In this document: in pieces, positions 11,501 through 26,500 of the stretch
How positions within the stretch are numbered: the first letter of the stretch is position 1
How the letters are laid out: each line of letters opens with the position of its first letter
Assembly: GCA_964023205.1 (NCBI GenBank)
Contig: OZ026850.1
Coordinates: 1,138,368-1,202,367 of the forward strand
DNA from: Lutraria lutraria
Lineage: Eukaryota; Mollusca; Bivalvia; Venerida; Mactridae
DNA: 64,000 nucleotides
Direction: 5' to 3'
Notes under the pieces: model-generated
The model's database searches: none
Told to the model about the DNA's origin: nothing
What the model saw: the letters and a program-made list of their open reading frames with translations, nothing else
Translations under genes and position numbers: made by a program

Positions 11501-14500
11501 AATGTTAACAAGGGTTATTTTTAAGTACACTTTGACATAAGAATGGATTTAAATTTCAAATAACATTGAAAATAAATCTTTACTTCAACTATTTAAAAAT
11601 TTTAAAGTTTTGCTAAAAATCTCTGCTCTACAGTATAAGTTTGAACAGGTCTTAATTTGGTCATATCTTTTAAATTATGTACCTTAGAGTTGTCAGTTGT
11701 TATATATACAAAAACTTCATGTAATTTATATACAAGACCTTAGCTAAGGTATAAGTATAACGCCATTGATTATTGTAAAAAACTGATATTTTCTACAATG
11801 GCTTAAAAATAATCCAAAATCCAATAGTATTTGTATCGAGGAAAGATTTATCTATTGAACGAATAGAATTAGTCTTAATTACCCAGAGAAACATACTTTA
11901 AAAACCAAACCGTGTTTGTTTGTGGCACATTTTGAAAATTTGGAGAAAAGAAATCTAATTATTCTTTTATTGCTTACTTAAGTTTTAATATAGATTAAGA
12001 TTTTGTATACAATGTAGCCTAGGTGTGTTTGTTTTAATAACAAGGTATTCTAGATAATTTATGTAAATATTTTGCCCTGAACCCAAAGTTAGTGATGTTA
12101 TATATATTGGTTGTCAGTCGTCGGGGAAACCCCCAAAAAATAGGACACTTAAATAATTATCAAGATAGTAAATTTTCACTAGACTGAGTAATTTTTCAGT
12201 ACAAAAGTCATGTAGGGACCTCAGCCCCTAATTATGATGCTCTTAGTAATTACCTCATCTGAGAATATTTTTTAAATACCGATACTTGAAAGTTCTATTT
12301 TTCTATTATTATACCTTACCTCTACATGTATGTCCAAACTCGCCTCGATGGTCAAGTGGTTTTAAGGTCACTGACTTCAAATCACTGTAATCTCTCACTG
12401 ATAAAGGGTCGTTGGTTCAAGCCCTGCTACTGACCATGTCTCTTTATGTGATAAAGTAGGCAGTTGCTTATGAAGGATGGGAGTCTAGTACTGGTTCTTC
12501 CCAGGAACGATGGTTAGATGAACTGTCCGCCTTATATGACTATGACTGTTGAAAAGGGGCGTAAAACTCAAACAAATAAACAAACCTCCGTGTCCAATGT
12601 AAAATCGCTTACACCTGATGCAGAAACATTATTTTCTTAGGTTGTCAATTTTTAATAACGCCATCTCAGAAAATGTGATATTTATACAGGGCTTTTTTTC
12701 CTTCTATAGCAGGGGCCGTTAATAGGCGTCTTTCCCTCTGGAAAATTCTTTAAAATCATGCAGTTTTCCCCTAAAATTCAATTTACATCAAGTTTTTTCT
12801 TCCCATTTTGCAAAAATTATGCGTTATTTTTCCCGAAATTTAAGGAAAAGGCCCCTTCCCCAACCTGTGAAAAAAAGCCCTGTTATATATTGTTGATAGA
12901 AATTTTCAAAATGGGAAAACGTTTATAAATTATTGATAAATATTGACCACTTTTGTAACTTTGTAATAAAATGGTTATAAATGCTGAAATATATCCTTGT
13001 ATGTCTGGCAATACTTAAGTCTTAGTAACGTTTGTTTACAATAATGTGCATATAAACATACTGTGTATTATTCTAGTCATTAATTTAGAAGTTAAAAGTT
13101 TTTTTTATTGTTGTTATATCACATATGTAAGGCCAGCCTTAAAAAATATTTTGTTTGCCGTATTGCTACCTACTCACCAAAACCGTCCAAACCCAACCTT
13201 TATTAATAAAAAAATAGCATTCTGACATGTATTTTGGGTTTAATATAAAAACTAATTTTGTAAAAAAATATTTGCTTCCTACCTACCCACAGAAAATTCT
13301 CTGGGTAGGGTTAACATACATTTTTTAAGGAGGGCCTAACTTTTGAGGCTGTTTGAGTATTATTAATTCTATAGTTTTTCATCATTTTTTCTAGAAATTA
13401 ATTTAAAGTTAAGACTTAGAGGGTTGTTATGAATAATTTTTTTAGCACTTGGTGGGGATAACTTTATATCATTCTTGTTAGGCATAAAAAAATTGTTTGT
13501 TTCTTGTTTCCAGACCTACCCCTATTTTTTCCCTGCGACCCTAGACTCTTATTTTTGAGTCTTAATTGGTCTGAGGAATGGTACATCCACTTACGTGCCT
13601 TTTTGCAAACTTTCAGAAACAATGAAAAAAAATTCCTTACCATATTCTTGATGAGCATGTACACTTGTTACAACTAGAAACAAATATTTTTTTTTGTCTT
13701 AGCTCAGGCCAATATGGTTATAAAAGTATTCCTTTTAAGAAAGAATAAAAAAATTGTAGATGAAAAATTTAAAGTCAGTTTAAAACCACATTTTTTTATT
13801 TGTCCAATTAATTCATGACACAGATTATTGAGCATCAATTTTCTGTCGATATTTTGTTCCAATTAATGATAGCGAACTTAAAGCTTAAATTTGTTCTGTA
13901 TTGTAACTTTAGCAAGTTTTGGAACTGTATCATAAGTCCTGTGTTGGATCATTTAAATTCTAGAGAGATTTTATAACATGACATTATTTTACATGGAAGA
14001 AATTTCATTTCTATTGTAAAGTAAAAGGTTCCACTCAGAAGGCCGTTGGCCCTTTCCTTCAAAAGAAAAAGTGGCTTTCAAGGTCCTCTGAGAGAACAAT
14101 AATGATGTATTTGTATACATATAGTCTGTTATTGTCTGTATTGACTTTTTAATTTCACTAAGATCACATGATCTTGTAAGGATCTTGAGTGTTGTAGCCA
14201 AATATTGATCTTATGTTGGTCAATTACTCAAATTAATGGACTTCTCCTGTTCATTCAATGCATATCTTTACCTTTTGCTTCAGCCACAATCAGCCTTTGG
14301 TAATTTGACATCAAATATAGATATTGATCAATTACCTCGTTCTGTAGGCTTGGTCTTGTAAGAAAATGTGCTATTGTATGTAATGAGTTTAATAATCCTG
14401 TTGCCATGTAAGTCTGCCGTGCCATTTATTTCAAAGGAATCATTATTTTGTTTGAGAAGAAGGAATTAATGTTTTTTTTTCAATTATAATGTTATCCGCA

Positions 14501-17500
14501 TGCCTCAATTTTCTTTTTCAGAATTATATCTTGTCCCTAATTTGACCCTGGATCCAATTTTCTTTTTGAGTGTTTTAATCTACAGGACCATCATTAACAA
14601 AAACAACTATAACAAAATGTTATTGGTAGATGATGTTTTTTGTATGAAGTTGCTTTTTTCATAAAGGACATTGACTGTATATCTTATTCAATCGTATAAA
14701 ATATTTATATGATATGAGTAATACACATTATAATAACAATCATGAGTATTTGACAAATGAATAAATTCATGTATATAGTTCACAAGCACATGGTTATATC
14801 ATACCCTACATCAATCAAATAGAATCAACCCTAAATGTTAACGAATTCACCATAAATCTGAGCACTATCATACAACCACATTGAACTTCAAATAGCCACA
14901 CAACAACTTATCTAGGCAATGCCTTCATGATTTACTTACCTGTCAACTATTAATAGATTCAGTCATCACCATTAGCCAATCAAATGGCCAGGATTAGCCA
15001 AACTAGTAATAGACACTACACTATATACTCACAAACAGCTATAATAAACTATTACTCATTTATAAGTATAGTTTGTCTAGAAAAAATTTTGTTCTGTAGA
15101 AACCTTACCCTGAGAATTTTCAGTAGGTAGGTTGGTTGGTAGAATTTTTTTTCAGTCAAATTTTTATACTGAACCAAAACTACATGTCAGAATGCTATTT
15201 TCTTATTTCTCAAAAAAAAAAATACACGACAGGCAAAAAAGTTGATACATGTAGAGGCCTTTTTGGTGAATAGGTAGTGTTACTGCAAACACACTATTTT
15301 TAAGGATGGCCTAACTCACAAATTTAATTTTTAATTCAAGCCTTACATCATTTAAAATCTGTGTCATTTAGGGGTTAAGCAAGCCTCTGAGCGATTTAAT
15401 CTCATCATTATTATGTTGCTAAAACACAGGTTTAATTCGAACATTTAAATAACCTTTAACGATTTATAATTGATACATGTACTATACTTTCCCTTTGGAA
15501 TCAAAATATTTCTATAAAAATTCAACATCCAATACTTTTGTTTATTCTGGGTTACTTGATATGCCGTTAGTTGAAAAAGTGTCTGTTTGTATTCAGCGGT
15601 TTCTATTTACTGTAAAGTTAAGTATGTATGGTTTTGCGATGAATAAACATATCAATGCTATCGAGCTTCTTATAACAATATTTTTTTTAATGACAATCGA
15701 TAACATGGTTAGGTCTTAATCCATTAAGTGCATATTCTCATTGTTGAAGTATAGATTGTAGATGTTTGTAATGATTGTCGTCAAGAACTTGACTATTGCA
15801 TCGTACTGCTTTTGTATCTGGGGTTTGTTAGAGCTCTAAAAACTGTTAGCCCTTTTTTATTGTTTTGCGGAACTGATATCGGGGTCCCTTTGTTTGGGAA
15901 AACTTTCCTTTGGCAGCATCTTGATTCTTGAATGATTTTTTGTGGGGAAATTTTTCTCTCAGTGGGGAAAAATACAAATGTGCATACCATACTTTTTTAC
16001 TTGGGAGACAGGAGAGAATACCGGACCCAAATAAATAGCATAAATATTCATTTTTGGATTATAAATACTGACCAAACAATTTAGGGTAGATTGAGGATGA
16101 AAATCAAAATTAAAGAGATTAAACATACATGTACAGGGGTTTGCATTGACCCCTAAATGAAGACTTTTTTGACAAAATATTATTCTCTCCCCTAAACATT
16201 ACCTCGTGAAAATAGATGATTAGATTCATCTGGTCATAGATTTTCTTACCTCAAATTTCGCTGTTTGAAACTTTAGGGTTGTTGCCAAAAACATTGTATC
16301 AGTCGGACACCGTATGCACGACTATCATTTTCCAGGCCTACAAAAATTAACTATGTTTGCGCATTGACCGTAATTACTAATTATGGCTGCTTCTCCCAGG
16401 GCTCAACAAATCTTTTTCAAGCTACTCGTCCTGCTGGGCAATAAGCTAAGAAATTTAACTTGTTCTACAGCAATTTCAACTCGTTCTCAGTTAATTTCTA
16501 CTCGTAAATACGAGCGACACAGTGGATTTGTCCAGTCTTGTCTCCTTAAAACATTTAAAGATATAAATCACTGGATTTATATAGACATATTTATACCCGT
16601 GCATTAAATAATTTAATTCACTTCCTGCCATGAAGTCAATAGTTCAGCATTGATTATTGTAACAAATAATGACCCACATTTTTCGAGAATTTATACAACT
16701 TGTTGACCCGTATTTATTTGTTATTGTGAAGCATTTATTCTGTTTACCGATATCATTTAATTCCTCGACATTTTGCTCGCTATTCGACTAGACCGGTTCA
16801 TTTACAAAAATGTATATTTACCTTCACAGCCTCTCCTATTGATTTTTTTGACATCAGCTCTTGGAAACTATATATACAGCCAGACTTCTTTAGGGTTAAA
16901 CAAAAATTGTTTGTTTCAGGATACCCGAACGACCCTAATTTTTCCCAGCAACCCTAGATTTTTTATTAGTCGGAGGAACGGAAAATCCACTTTTTTTTAC
17001 GTTTTTACACACTTTCAAGAGCAAAAAGACAACAACAAGAAAAAAACACACAACTTACCTGTAAGAAAATGATGTCCATGGATACATATCTGTATATCAT
17101 TATATTTGTATGGACAGTACAACCTCTGTAGAGCAACACCCTGTGGGAGCTGCAAATATTGACTGTTGTTTAGAGGTTGTTGCTCTACAGAGGTTAAATT
17201 TACTGTAAATATCAACTTAGGGAAATTTTGATGTTTTTTTATAGAGAGGTTGTTGCTCTACAGAGGTTAAATTTACTGTAAATATCAACTTAGGGAAATT
17301 TTGATGTTTTTTTATAGAGAGGTTGTTGCTCTACAGAGGGCTGCTCTAGAGAGGTTGTACTAAAAGTGATCCTTTTAGAATTTTGAGTCATATAGGTATT
17401 GATTGGCTAATCCTATAGTCATTCTTATTTGTATTTTTTACAGAGGAATTAAAAACATCTATTTTCTTATTTTATTCTAAATTTCGTTTATATTGATTTA

Positions 17501-20500
17501 TATTTTGTGTTAATGTTCGTAGATCTATACCGTCCCATAGATTGGGTCTGTTTAGTAAAAATGTACACAAAATTCTTCTGTTGTACAGATTTCATCGAGC
17601 TTTGAGTGAAAATTCTTTGGAAAAAAGCTTTCATCACAGCTTGAAGCACCTTTGTAGTTATCCTGGCTTATATTTTATATCAATAAGGAATCGATCATTT
17701 TTAATTCTCATTCAATGGGTTAAATAATATAATGTCAATGTCACTATATACCGGTAATGTGAAATTATATTTTTCTTAAATTTTTGATGTTAATTTAATA
17801 CAGTTAAACCTTTGAACTAAGGTTGTCCACGGGAAAGACAAAACGTGGCCTTTATTGACAGGTGGCCTTAGACTGGTCATTTTGTTCTAAATATTCAATA
17901 ATCGTTTGTCAAAGATTTAGAAGGACCTATATTCACAGGATGGCCCTTATTTGGAGATGGCTGTTAACACAGGTTTAAATACAACCTCTGTCAAATAGTT
18001 TTTCATGCTTCATGAACTATTCATGAAGTATACAAGAATAGTTTATAAAAAGTTCATGATTTCATGAATTCATTTCAAAAGGATGTATATTAGTAAACTT
18101 TATGATGTCTGTTTTTTTTTTAATCATAGCCTTGACTGTCAGAACTGAATAGAAGATTTGATATACAGATTTAATTCATTTCAGTTAATTAAAAATTTAA
18201 TCAAACTTCTGACTTAGTGTTTGTCTAATTAAATTTGGGGTTAGAAATTCATTATTAGTGTTGTCCACTTTTTGTGTATTTAACGTCAGCCGAAAAGATT
18301 TGATAATTGTAAATTAAATTGACCAGTCAATGTTAATTGACATTTTTGTTCGATATAAGATTGTTCATTGAGCCGGTATAATGTTTGACCATTGAATGTT
18401 GTTATTTGATTGGCATGTCAGCTTGTCTCCGATTATTATATAGTATAACCATTGTTGCTCTTTCTTGATAATCCTAATGAAATATTTACAGAATTAATGA
18501 TTTCATAATATGACCTCAAATTGGATAAAATTATCATTTACGTATTACATTTACCAAATTAATTTAATGGTTCAAAAATGTTATTGAACTCCGGAGTTAA
18601 TTTCTTTAAAAAATATCAAGTCAATAGAGATGAAGTTTACTTTTAAAAGTTTTTAAATGTGCGTTTAGCCTTTAGCTGTCATGAAAAATTCTGTTTTTAG
18701 AAAGAAAAAATATTAAGTTCTTTAATGATTCGCTTTAGTTGTAACTTGATACGTAGAAACACTATGAACCGCAATGATCTGTACAGCTTTTTATTACGTG
18801 AAAGCTCGCGAGAAAATAACAATGTTTTATTCAATTGTATATTGACATTAAAATTAATGTAACATAAGATTTAACTATTGTCTGTTAATCTTGTATTTCT
18901 TTTGTTTAATTGCATACTTGATTAGTGCTGGAATGAAGTTTGGTGTCCATTGTTTTGAACAAAATGTTCTGTAATTGTTACAAATGAGTTAACTCTTTAT
19001 TTCAAATGATTGATGGCTGTTGATTAGATCAAAAAGGGAGGGGGGGGGGGGGCATTTAAATTTTTATTTACATGTTTCAATTCTTGAGTAATGAACACCT
19101 GACTGTAAAGACCTTTTTGAGCAGAAATATAAATAGCAATTTTGATTTAATTTCGTTGTCAAACAAATTCTTTTGTTGCATGATGCGATGAATATTTTTT
19201 GAGATTAGGAGAAAAGCGACAAATTTTGACCCCAAATCAACCCCTAAAACACACTGAAATAGCACAACGTGGCTTTAAAAAATAGTTCAGTAATTTTAAG
19301 GTACGAAATAAGTATAATCCCAAATATTTAGTCAGAATTTATGTTGGCAAACAATTTGTGAGAAAAAGTATGTTAGTTTCTAAAGCAGGCATATTGATCT
19401 ACGCTCCTAGAAGCTCTGTCAGTGGCAATTGTAGTGACAAGAGTTGACAAATCAAATATTACATTATTGTCGTTTATAGTGATCAGAAAATCACATTTAG
19501 ATGTTTTATTATCAATATTTGAACATTATTTGATGTTCTTTTGTGCTATATATGAGGAATAATATATATAATGTTTCACTATTGTGTTGAGTTAATGCAT
19601 TTTTATAATTACAGAGTAGTTTAAATGGAATAAGATAGGAAACTTGATTTTATTCAAATGAATTATAGCATTTTAATAGCTTTCACTGAAATACATGTGA
19701 CCAGGCATTTTATGACAAAGTAGGTATTTCTTCTCCCAAATTCTCTAGAAGAAGGGAGACAACTGTTACATCTAGACTTTTTATATGAAAATACTTACTC
19801 TTCATAATGGAGATGAGTTTTACAATAAGAAACTCCTAACTCTTCATAATGGAGATGAGTAACTCTTGACTCTTCATAATGGAGGTGAGTTTTACAATAA
19901 GAAACTCTAACTCTTCATAATGGAGATGAGTTTTACAATAAGAAACTCCTAACTCTTCATAATGGAGGTGAGTTTTACAATAAGAAACTCCTAACTCTTC
20001 ATAATGGAGGTGGGTTTAGCTGTATGCAATATGCATATAATTAAAGTACTGTTGATTTATGGAGTTGCATGCTCTCAATGTAAATGTAAAAAAGGGCTAA
20101 AACAACAAAAATATTTAATTTCCTGACAAATTGGTTTGACATTTTACAGACTAATTGGTAAAACTGTACACTGTATTACATCGATAATTTTTCATTACAA
20201 ATACTAGTATATGAAATACATGAAATTCCCAAAGGAGGTTTTATGGTATAAAGTTGGACAAATATTTTGCTTCAATTAATTTGGTTAAAAAAAGTACTTA
20301 ATTATTTATAATTATTGAGTGCTAGGTGTGTGTATGATTTCTGTTTGAAAAATTCTGTAATGCAGTACTACAGTAAAGTAAAATGTCCATGTAATATATA
20401 TGATATGAACATATTTTTTTGTGTAAATGAATTATGTATCAACTTTTCAAATAAATCATTCATGAAATGTTCGGGTTAAATTAGTCCCTTGTGGCCTTTG

Positions 20501-23500
20501 ATTTGAAATATTTTTAGACATATTGAGACATTCTAATGAGGTCATAGTGTTTTTTATTCAATGGTGTGGGGCATAGTTGAATGGTGTGCCGGCCTTCAAT
20601 CCATGATTTAATGGCGTGCAGGGATCTGTACATGACTTAATGGTGTGAAGATATGGCTCCTCATTTACCCGTGAGATTTGTAATAGTTGCTAGATAGTTA
20701 TTGTGACTTACAATAATTTAGTTTGATGGATTATTAAAACACTTACATGTACGCAGTAATGTCAATGACACATTTTGAGTATTCTCTAGTTAGGTTGAAA
20801 ATAAATACAGTATTTCCGGAATTATTGATATTATCCTTAATACTTAAGCAGCTTATCCAACTTAATCATACAGTAGTTAAATAAAACCGATTTGTTATTG
20901 GTTTAGTACTGTTTATGAAAATATTGTTTGCGTCCCAGGTTGTGCTACGTATCGTGAACCGAACTGGGACCAAACGACTACACCTTTCAACAGAATATCG
21001 TATTTTACACCCTTACTAGAAATGCCTTTGAATGTAGTGTTATAAGGTAAACAACCACGACAAAAAAGTTTCTTCTAACATCCTAAAACAATGTAGGGTT
21101 AGTAGCTTGTCTGAACTTTCCTTTCAAATGAGTTTTGAAATATATTTGTATTTCATACAAAAATGAAACACAACAGCCAAAAAAAAGTCCACGGCAAAAA
21201 ACAAATGGATTGGTCTGAAAACCTGGATAGTTTTAAGTAAAGATGATTTATTTTCACCAGCTGTCATAATGTATATAAACCATTGGCTCAGTTTTAATAG
21301 CTCAAGAGGCAATTAACTTGAGTGTAAATTGAAAGTTTCAATTTGAAGTCTTTTGTTTTCAAAATTATGAATTTTTTATTAATGTTGATGTTGTGTTTCG
21401 ATGACACTGCTGTTTGGAATACCTGTCATTCATTTATGAGTCTAACTATGCTTTCATTTTATATCTAAGACTTAACCTGAAATTCACTTTAAAGGACTTT
21501 GTACTGAAATATATCTGTGTGTGTCAATCAAAGTTGATAAGATCAAAACTGCATCATACATGAGCATGAAAAGTTGGCACAGCCCTTTTTTACTGTTGGG
21601 GAATAGGTATCGGGTCCCTTTGAAGGGGGGTATATGTGTTGTGAAACACTAAATTCGGGGCATTTTTTATAAATATGGGGATTTTTTTACTCATTGAATT
21701 GGGGTAAAATATATTTTTTTTACTTGGGGAACAGAGGAGATTACCAGACCCGAAAATGGCATATAAAGGGCCTGTGGCATAAAGGTTACTAAGGGGAAAG
21801 TATTTGAGAATGGAAGTCAGCCATGCCAGCTGGAAAAATGATATAAGTTTCTTTTATATAAATACTGATACGGCCGTGTTGTAAAGTTGACCAATTTTTC
21901 ACCAGTCAGAATGATATTTGTAACATTGGTAGCCAGTATCTGACGGCTTTTTTTACTTGTATGTTTTAATTTCCCTTTTTACAGGACTGTATAAAATATC
22001 TGTTGTACTGTAAATTTGTGTAATTTAACAAACCTAGTACATCATATTCTCAACTTCAAGTTATGATACAAATTTTGAATCGAGTATAATGACATTAATA
22101 CTGTGTTTTTACAGCTACCAAGAGATCTCTGACAGACAGAGAGTTCATCGTCGTCGTACGAAAGGATTTAAGAAAATTGATTATGATCGAAAAGTAAGTA
22201 TCTAGTAACTGGTAAAAATTGTATTTAGTTTCATAAAATCTTTTTTGTTTCAATTTTGATCACATTATGATTTCAGTTATAAAGAAATACAAGAAAATAA
22301 TCAAACGCGTCGCAGTCGAAAACAAAAAACTGACAAACCGGTAGGTTTAGAGTGGTGAGACATGTTCATGGAGTTATGAAAAAAAAACATGAGAAAATGC
22401 TATTAAATAGGTAACAGGTGGGGTATAGAATAAAAAAGTGGGTGGGGTATGGTATAAAAAAGTGGATGGGGTATGGTATAAAAAAGTGGGTGGGGTATAG
22501 TATATAAAGTGGGTGGGGTATGGTATAAAAAAGTGGGTGGGGTATGGTATAAAAAGTGGGTGGGGTATAGTATAAAAAAGTGGGTGGGGAATGATGCTGT
22601 TTTCTCATGTTTGAAAAATATACCCCTGTAGAAGTTGTAGTTGTGTTTTCATCTAAAACTGTTGAATATTTGCATCATTCTATGACACACATTTTATTTC
22701 ATGTCATTTATAGAATCAGGCAAAAGCAACATGTTTGCATTTTCTTTTTCGGCACTTCATTTCTGCTGTACTTGTCACTTCAACTGCTTCTATATGTTCT
22801 ACTGTTTTCGCTTTTATGTCACTGATATATTGGTTCAGGTGCTATAGTTTGTCTCTCATCAGGTTCAATCCGAGTTGGCCAAATGGAGGCAGTCTTTGTC
22901 AGTCGGAATTTTTTTTTAAAGGACTTATTATGACAGACAGTCAGAGGAATTCATTTGGTCAACTCAGAAATTCATCATTTTATCCTGTTGTTAATACTAA
23001 TTTAACATTTTTATCTGCTATATGAGCAATGTTTTTTTCTTTCTTTACCATGATTGTTTGTCATTTCATCAATTACATGAATGTAAAAAAAAAATGTTTT
23101 TTCAATTGCATACCAGTATCTTTATTCCATGAAATTCATCATTAATTTCTCATCAGTTACATGTAAGACCTAACTATAAATCATTTTTTGTTGATCGAAA
23201 CAAGCAATATTGAAAAAAAAAGGCTTCTTTTCAGCTTTTTATAATTCTTCAATTCTAAAGATAGGGGCCCCAGTAAAAAAGGGGCCAATGAATTTAAGCT
23301 TTCCTTCTTGGTGTATGCTATGTGTTCTGGTACCATAGGGGCTAACTGTTCTGTTATATTGTTTTACCCTACTAACATTTTATTGTTAATACATTAATGA
23401 ACTTTAAAAGGATCAATTTTTAGCTCACCTGGGCACGTTGTGTTCTGTGAGCTATTTAGGATCAGTCAGTGTCTGGCTGCAGTCATCCACATCTGGGGGT

Positions 23501-26500
23501 TATTAACACTCAAGAGGTCACAGTTTAAATTGGATCTTCATCAAACTTTTTCAGAATGTTTGTCTCAATGAAATCTTAGACAAGTTCGAACACGGTTTAT
23601 CTTGGGTCAAACAATAGGGTCACCGAGCCAAAACTAAGGATAACCTTGCTATCACTAACGAGGTTACAGGGTTGATTGGATCTTCATCAAACCTTTTCAA
23701 AATGTGTGTCTCTATGATATCTTATGAAAATTAGGTCACCAGGTCAAATCACAGGTAAACTTTAATAACACTTCTTCAAACCTTGAAGAAGTTGCTCAGA
23801 ATGTCTGTTTTGATCAGTGTTAAGCTCTCCCAGTTAAACATTGATATGAAAAGAAGTTGCAATGACATTAAAGAAGTCTTTACTCAGGTGAGGGAGGAAA
23901 GGACCGTTATGGCCCTCTTGTTTTATTCCCTCCCATCTTTGGTTTGTCTTCCTTTGTACCTGCATGGAGTGCAAACATATTTGTTGTATCAACTCTGATC
24001 TTTTCTTTAAGGGAACTTTTGACTTATGATTCACTTTTTTTTAAATTGAGAATTTCTTTCACTTGATAGCTATGAACATAATCAAAATGTAAATGTATAT
24101 AAAGTGGATGTCTAATCTAGATCATGTGCTTATATTACCTGTAACACATATTAGGATGTACTTATAAATATAAGAAAATTCTGTGATATTTAAATCACTT
24201 TGTAGAATTGTATTAAATCTGTTTGGATTTTTCTATTTTGTATATTTTTATGCCCCTGCCATTCAAAATGGCGGAACGGCTTAAATTGTTACCCTGTCCA
24301 TCTATCCGTCTGTTCAAATTTTGGTTTCCGGGCGATAACTCAAGAAATATTTCATGGATTGGTTTCATATTTCATTTGAAGGTGTATGATAATAAAATAC
24401 ATGTCAAGTTTGATTTTCTTTAAAATCCAAACATTTTCAAGGAGTTATGACCCCTTTTTGACTTAGCTCTCAGCAGCGGCATTGTGTCCTATGGACACAT
24501 TTCTAGTTATATTCATGAATTATCAGTCAAATAATTATGAAAAACACCACACCTTTCTTGTCCAGTGATTTTGTAAAAAGACTCATAGACTGTGTCGTTT
24601 TTTCTTGTTTTTATTTTAATTGTCTTGAAGATCTTATTGTTTGGTAAGAAAATCATTGATAATAATTTTATCTTGTGCAATGAATTGCCTTTTTACTGAT
24701 ACCTGTGAACGTAATGTGAACATTTTTTTTAAATTTTTAAAAATACTTGTAAATATAATCTCATTATTTAACCTTGTTGTAAGATCCTCTTCTTTACTGT
24801 TATGTTTATTTCTTTGGATACAATATTCAGTGTATGATCTTTTCTCATTGTATTTCTGTACTTTTGGTACCAGAAACCACCTAATAAACACATCATACCT
24901 TACAAATTCAGTGCGTAATTAACAAATAGCACCATAATATTATACAAAGTAGCATCATAGCTGATCATTATTCATTAACTGAGAGAAATTAAACAAAATT
25001 TTAAATGTTTGTTGGTTAGATTTCATCACTCAGTCTGATTAGATCTTTATTTTTGTTGCTATGGTGTATTTATTAGGACGAAGTTGGTGTATATCTGATG
25101 GAAGATGTCTTATTGTGACAGTCAAACCTTTGCACAAAGGCCACCCAGGGAAAAGAATAAATGTTGCCTTTATTGACAGGTGACCTTTATTCAGAGGTCA
25201 TTTTGTTCTAAATAATCAATAATAATTTTTAAAAGAATGACCTTTATTCACAAGATGGCCTTTATTTGGAGGTGGTCGTTAGCACAGGTTTGACTAAATG
25301 TACCGTATATTTTATGCATTTTGTTTATTGTTTATGTATTTGTATCTTATTACTAACAATTTGATTATGTATTCATCGTAAATTCTAGATTGTTTTTCAT
25401 TGTCTTCGTGGCCTCTTTTCAGTCTAATTCGGCTTATCAGCTAATTAATCTTTGAAGCAGACTCTAATCAAAATGCATTATGCATCATAATAATTTTCAG
25501 TGGCTTGAAAATGTTTTGTCATACTTGATTTAGCAGTCACCTGTAAATAAAGACCACTCCCATTGTGGATAACAACTTGTCTTTAACTTCCAATTTTTTT
25601 TACAATACGACACAGTTTTAGTAGATTCCAAATTCTAACTACTGATCCAAATACTGTGTCTAGGATTTCACAGGAAAAAGTCCGAGGCGTGTATTTGTGA
25701 TTTACATCAGGCTTGATAAAGAATCAGGAAAAACTATTCGAAAAGAGTCGGGATATAAATGCTCGGTTCTCCTGTATCTTCTCTCCTCTCTCTGGGGCGG
25801 CCCTTAAATGACCATAGCTGTCAAATGGGCCCTTATATAACAAATATACATAATTATATAGTGATTTCCTTGGTACCCAAATACTTCACTACATTACATC
25901 TATATTTCTTGATATCTGAAACAATTTTGTAAAGCAGGACGTGTTTGGAGGAGGGGGGGAATGTAAATACTTGTGCTTCCCTATCGGAGTGTTTTACTAT
26001 GATAGAGGTTGAGGTCCAGTGGTTAGTGTGTTAGACATTTAACCTAGTCAGCAGGGTGTAAATCCAGGTCAAGGCAGGTCATACCCGTTTTATGAAAATT
26101 TGACCTTAATTTAATAATGTTAATTTTTCCTTAATATGTGGAGGAGTTGACAGCTCTTTCTGGTTGAGTAAGTCAGTACTGATTAGGGTACTGTCCATGA
26201 AAAGTGGCAGGGCCCTCATTAGACGTTTTTCTGGGGCCGAAATTCGGCCCCATTCCCCTCCTAAAATAATATACTTTTTCCCCCTATTTTTGATAAAAAT
26301 TCCCCTAAAAAAAAAAAAAAAAATATCTAAATACAGCTATTTTAAGCTTAAAATGTTTATTGCAAGTTTATAAGTCAGTTGAAAAAATCCCTGAAATTCC
26401 CCTTTTTCCTCAAAATGACGCGAAATTCCCCTACCTGAGGGCCCCGGGCCCCTTCCCCGGAAGTGCAGCTAGAGCCATGACTGGTAGGATGAACCGGCTG

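Larger units (their letters stand above)
8566..22114 (+). other. Intron 1 (13.5 kb)
   Basis: Filled with SINE, MITE and minisatellite insertions listed separately. Stretches 10520-12340, 13705-15080, 18000-19790 and 20018-21580 show only AT-rich sequence, apart from a G-tract near 19037-19052. No convincing exon on either strand. Confidence 0.6.

Noticed and set aside
12342..12585. Possible functional tRNA gene
   Set aside because: A- and B-box-like blocks are present but no acceptor stem closes, and the body and A-rich tail recur at 32583, so it is a SINE.
22366..22608. 80-codon minus-strand frame with Tyr/Pro/His repeats
   Set aside because: It is only the translation of the 24-bp minisatellite.
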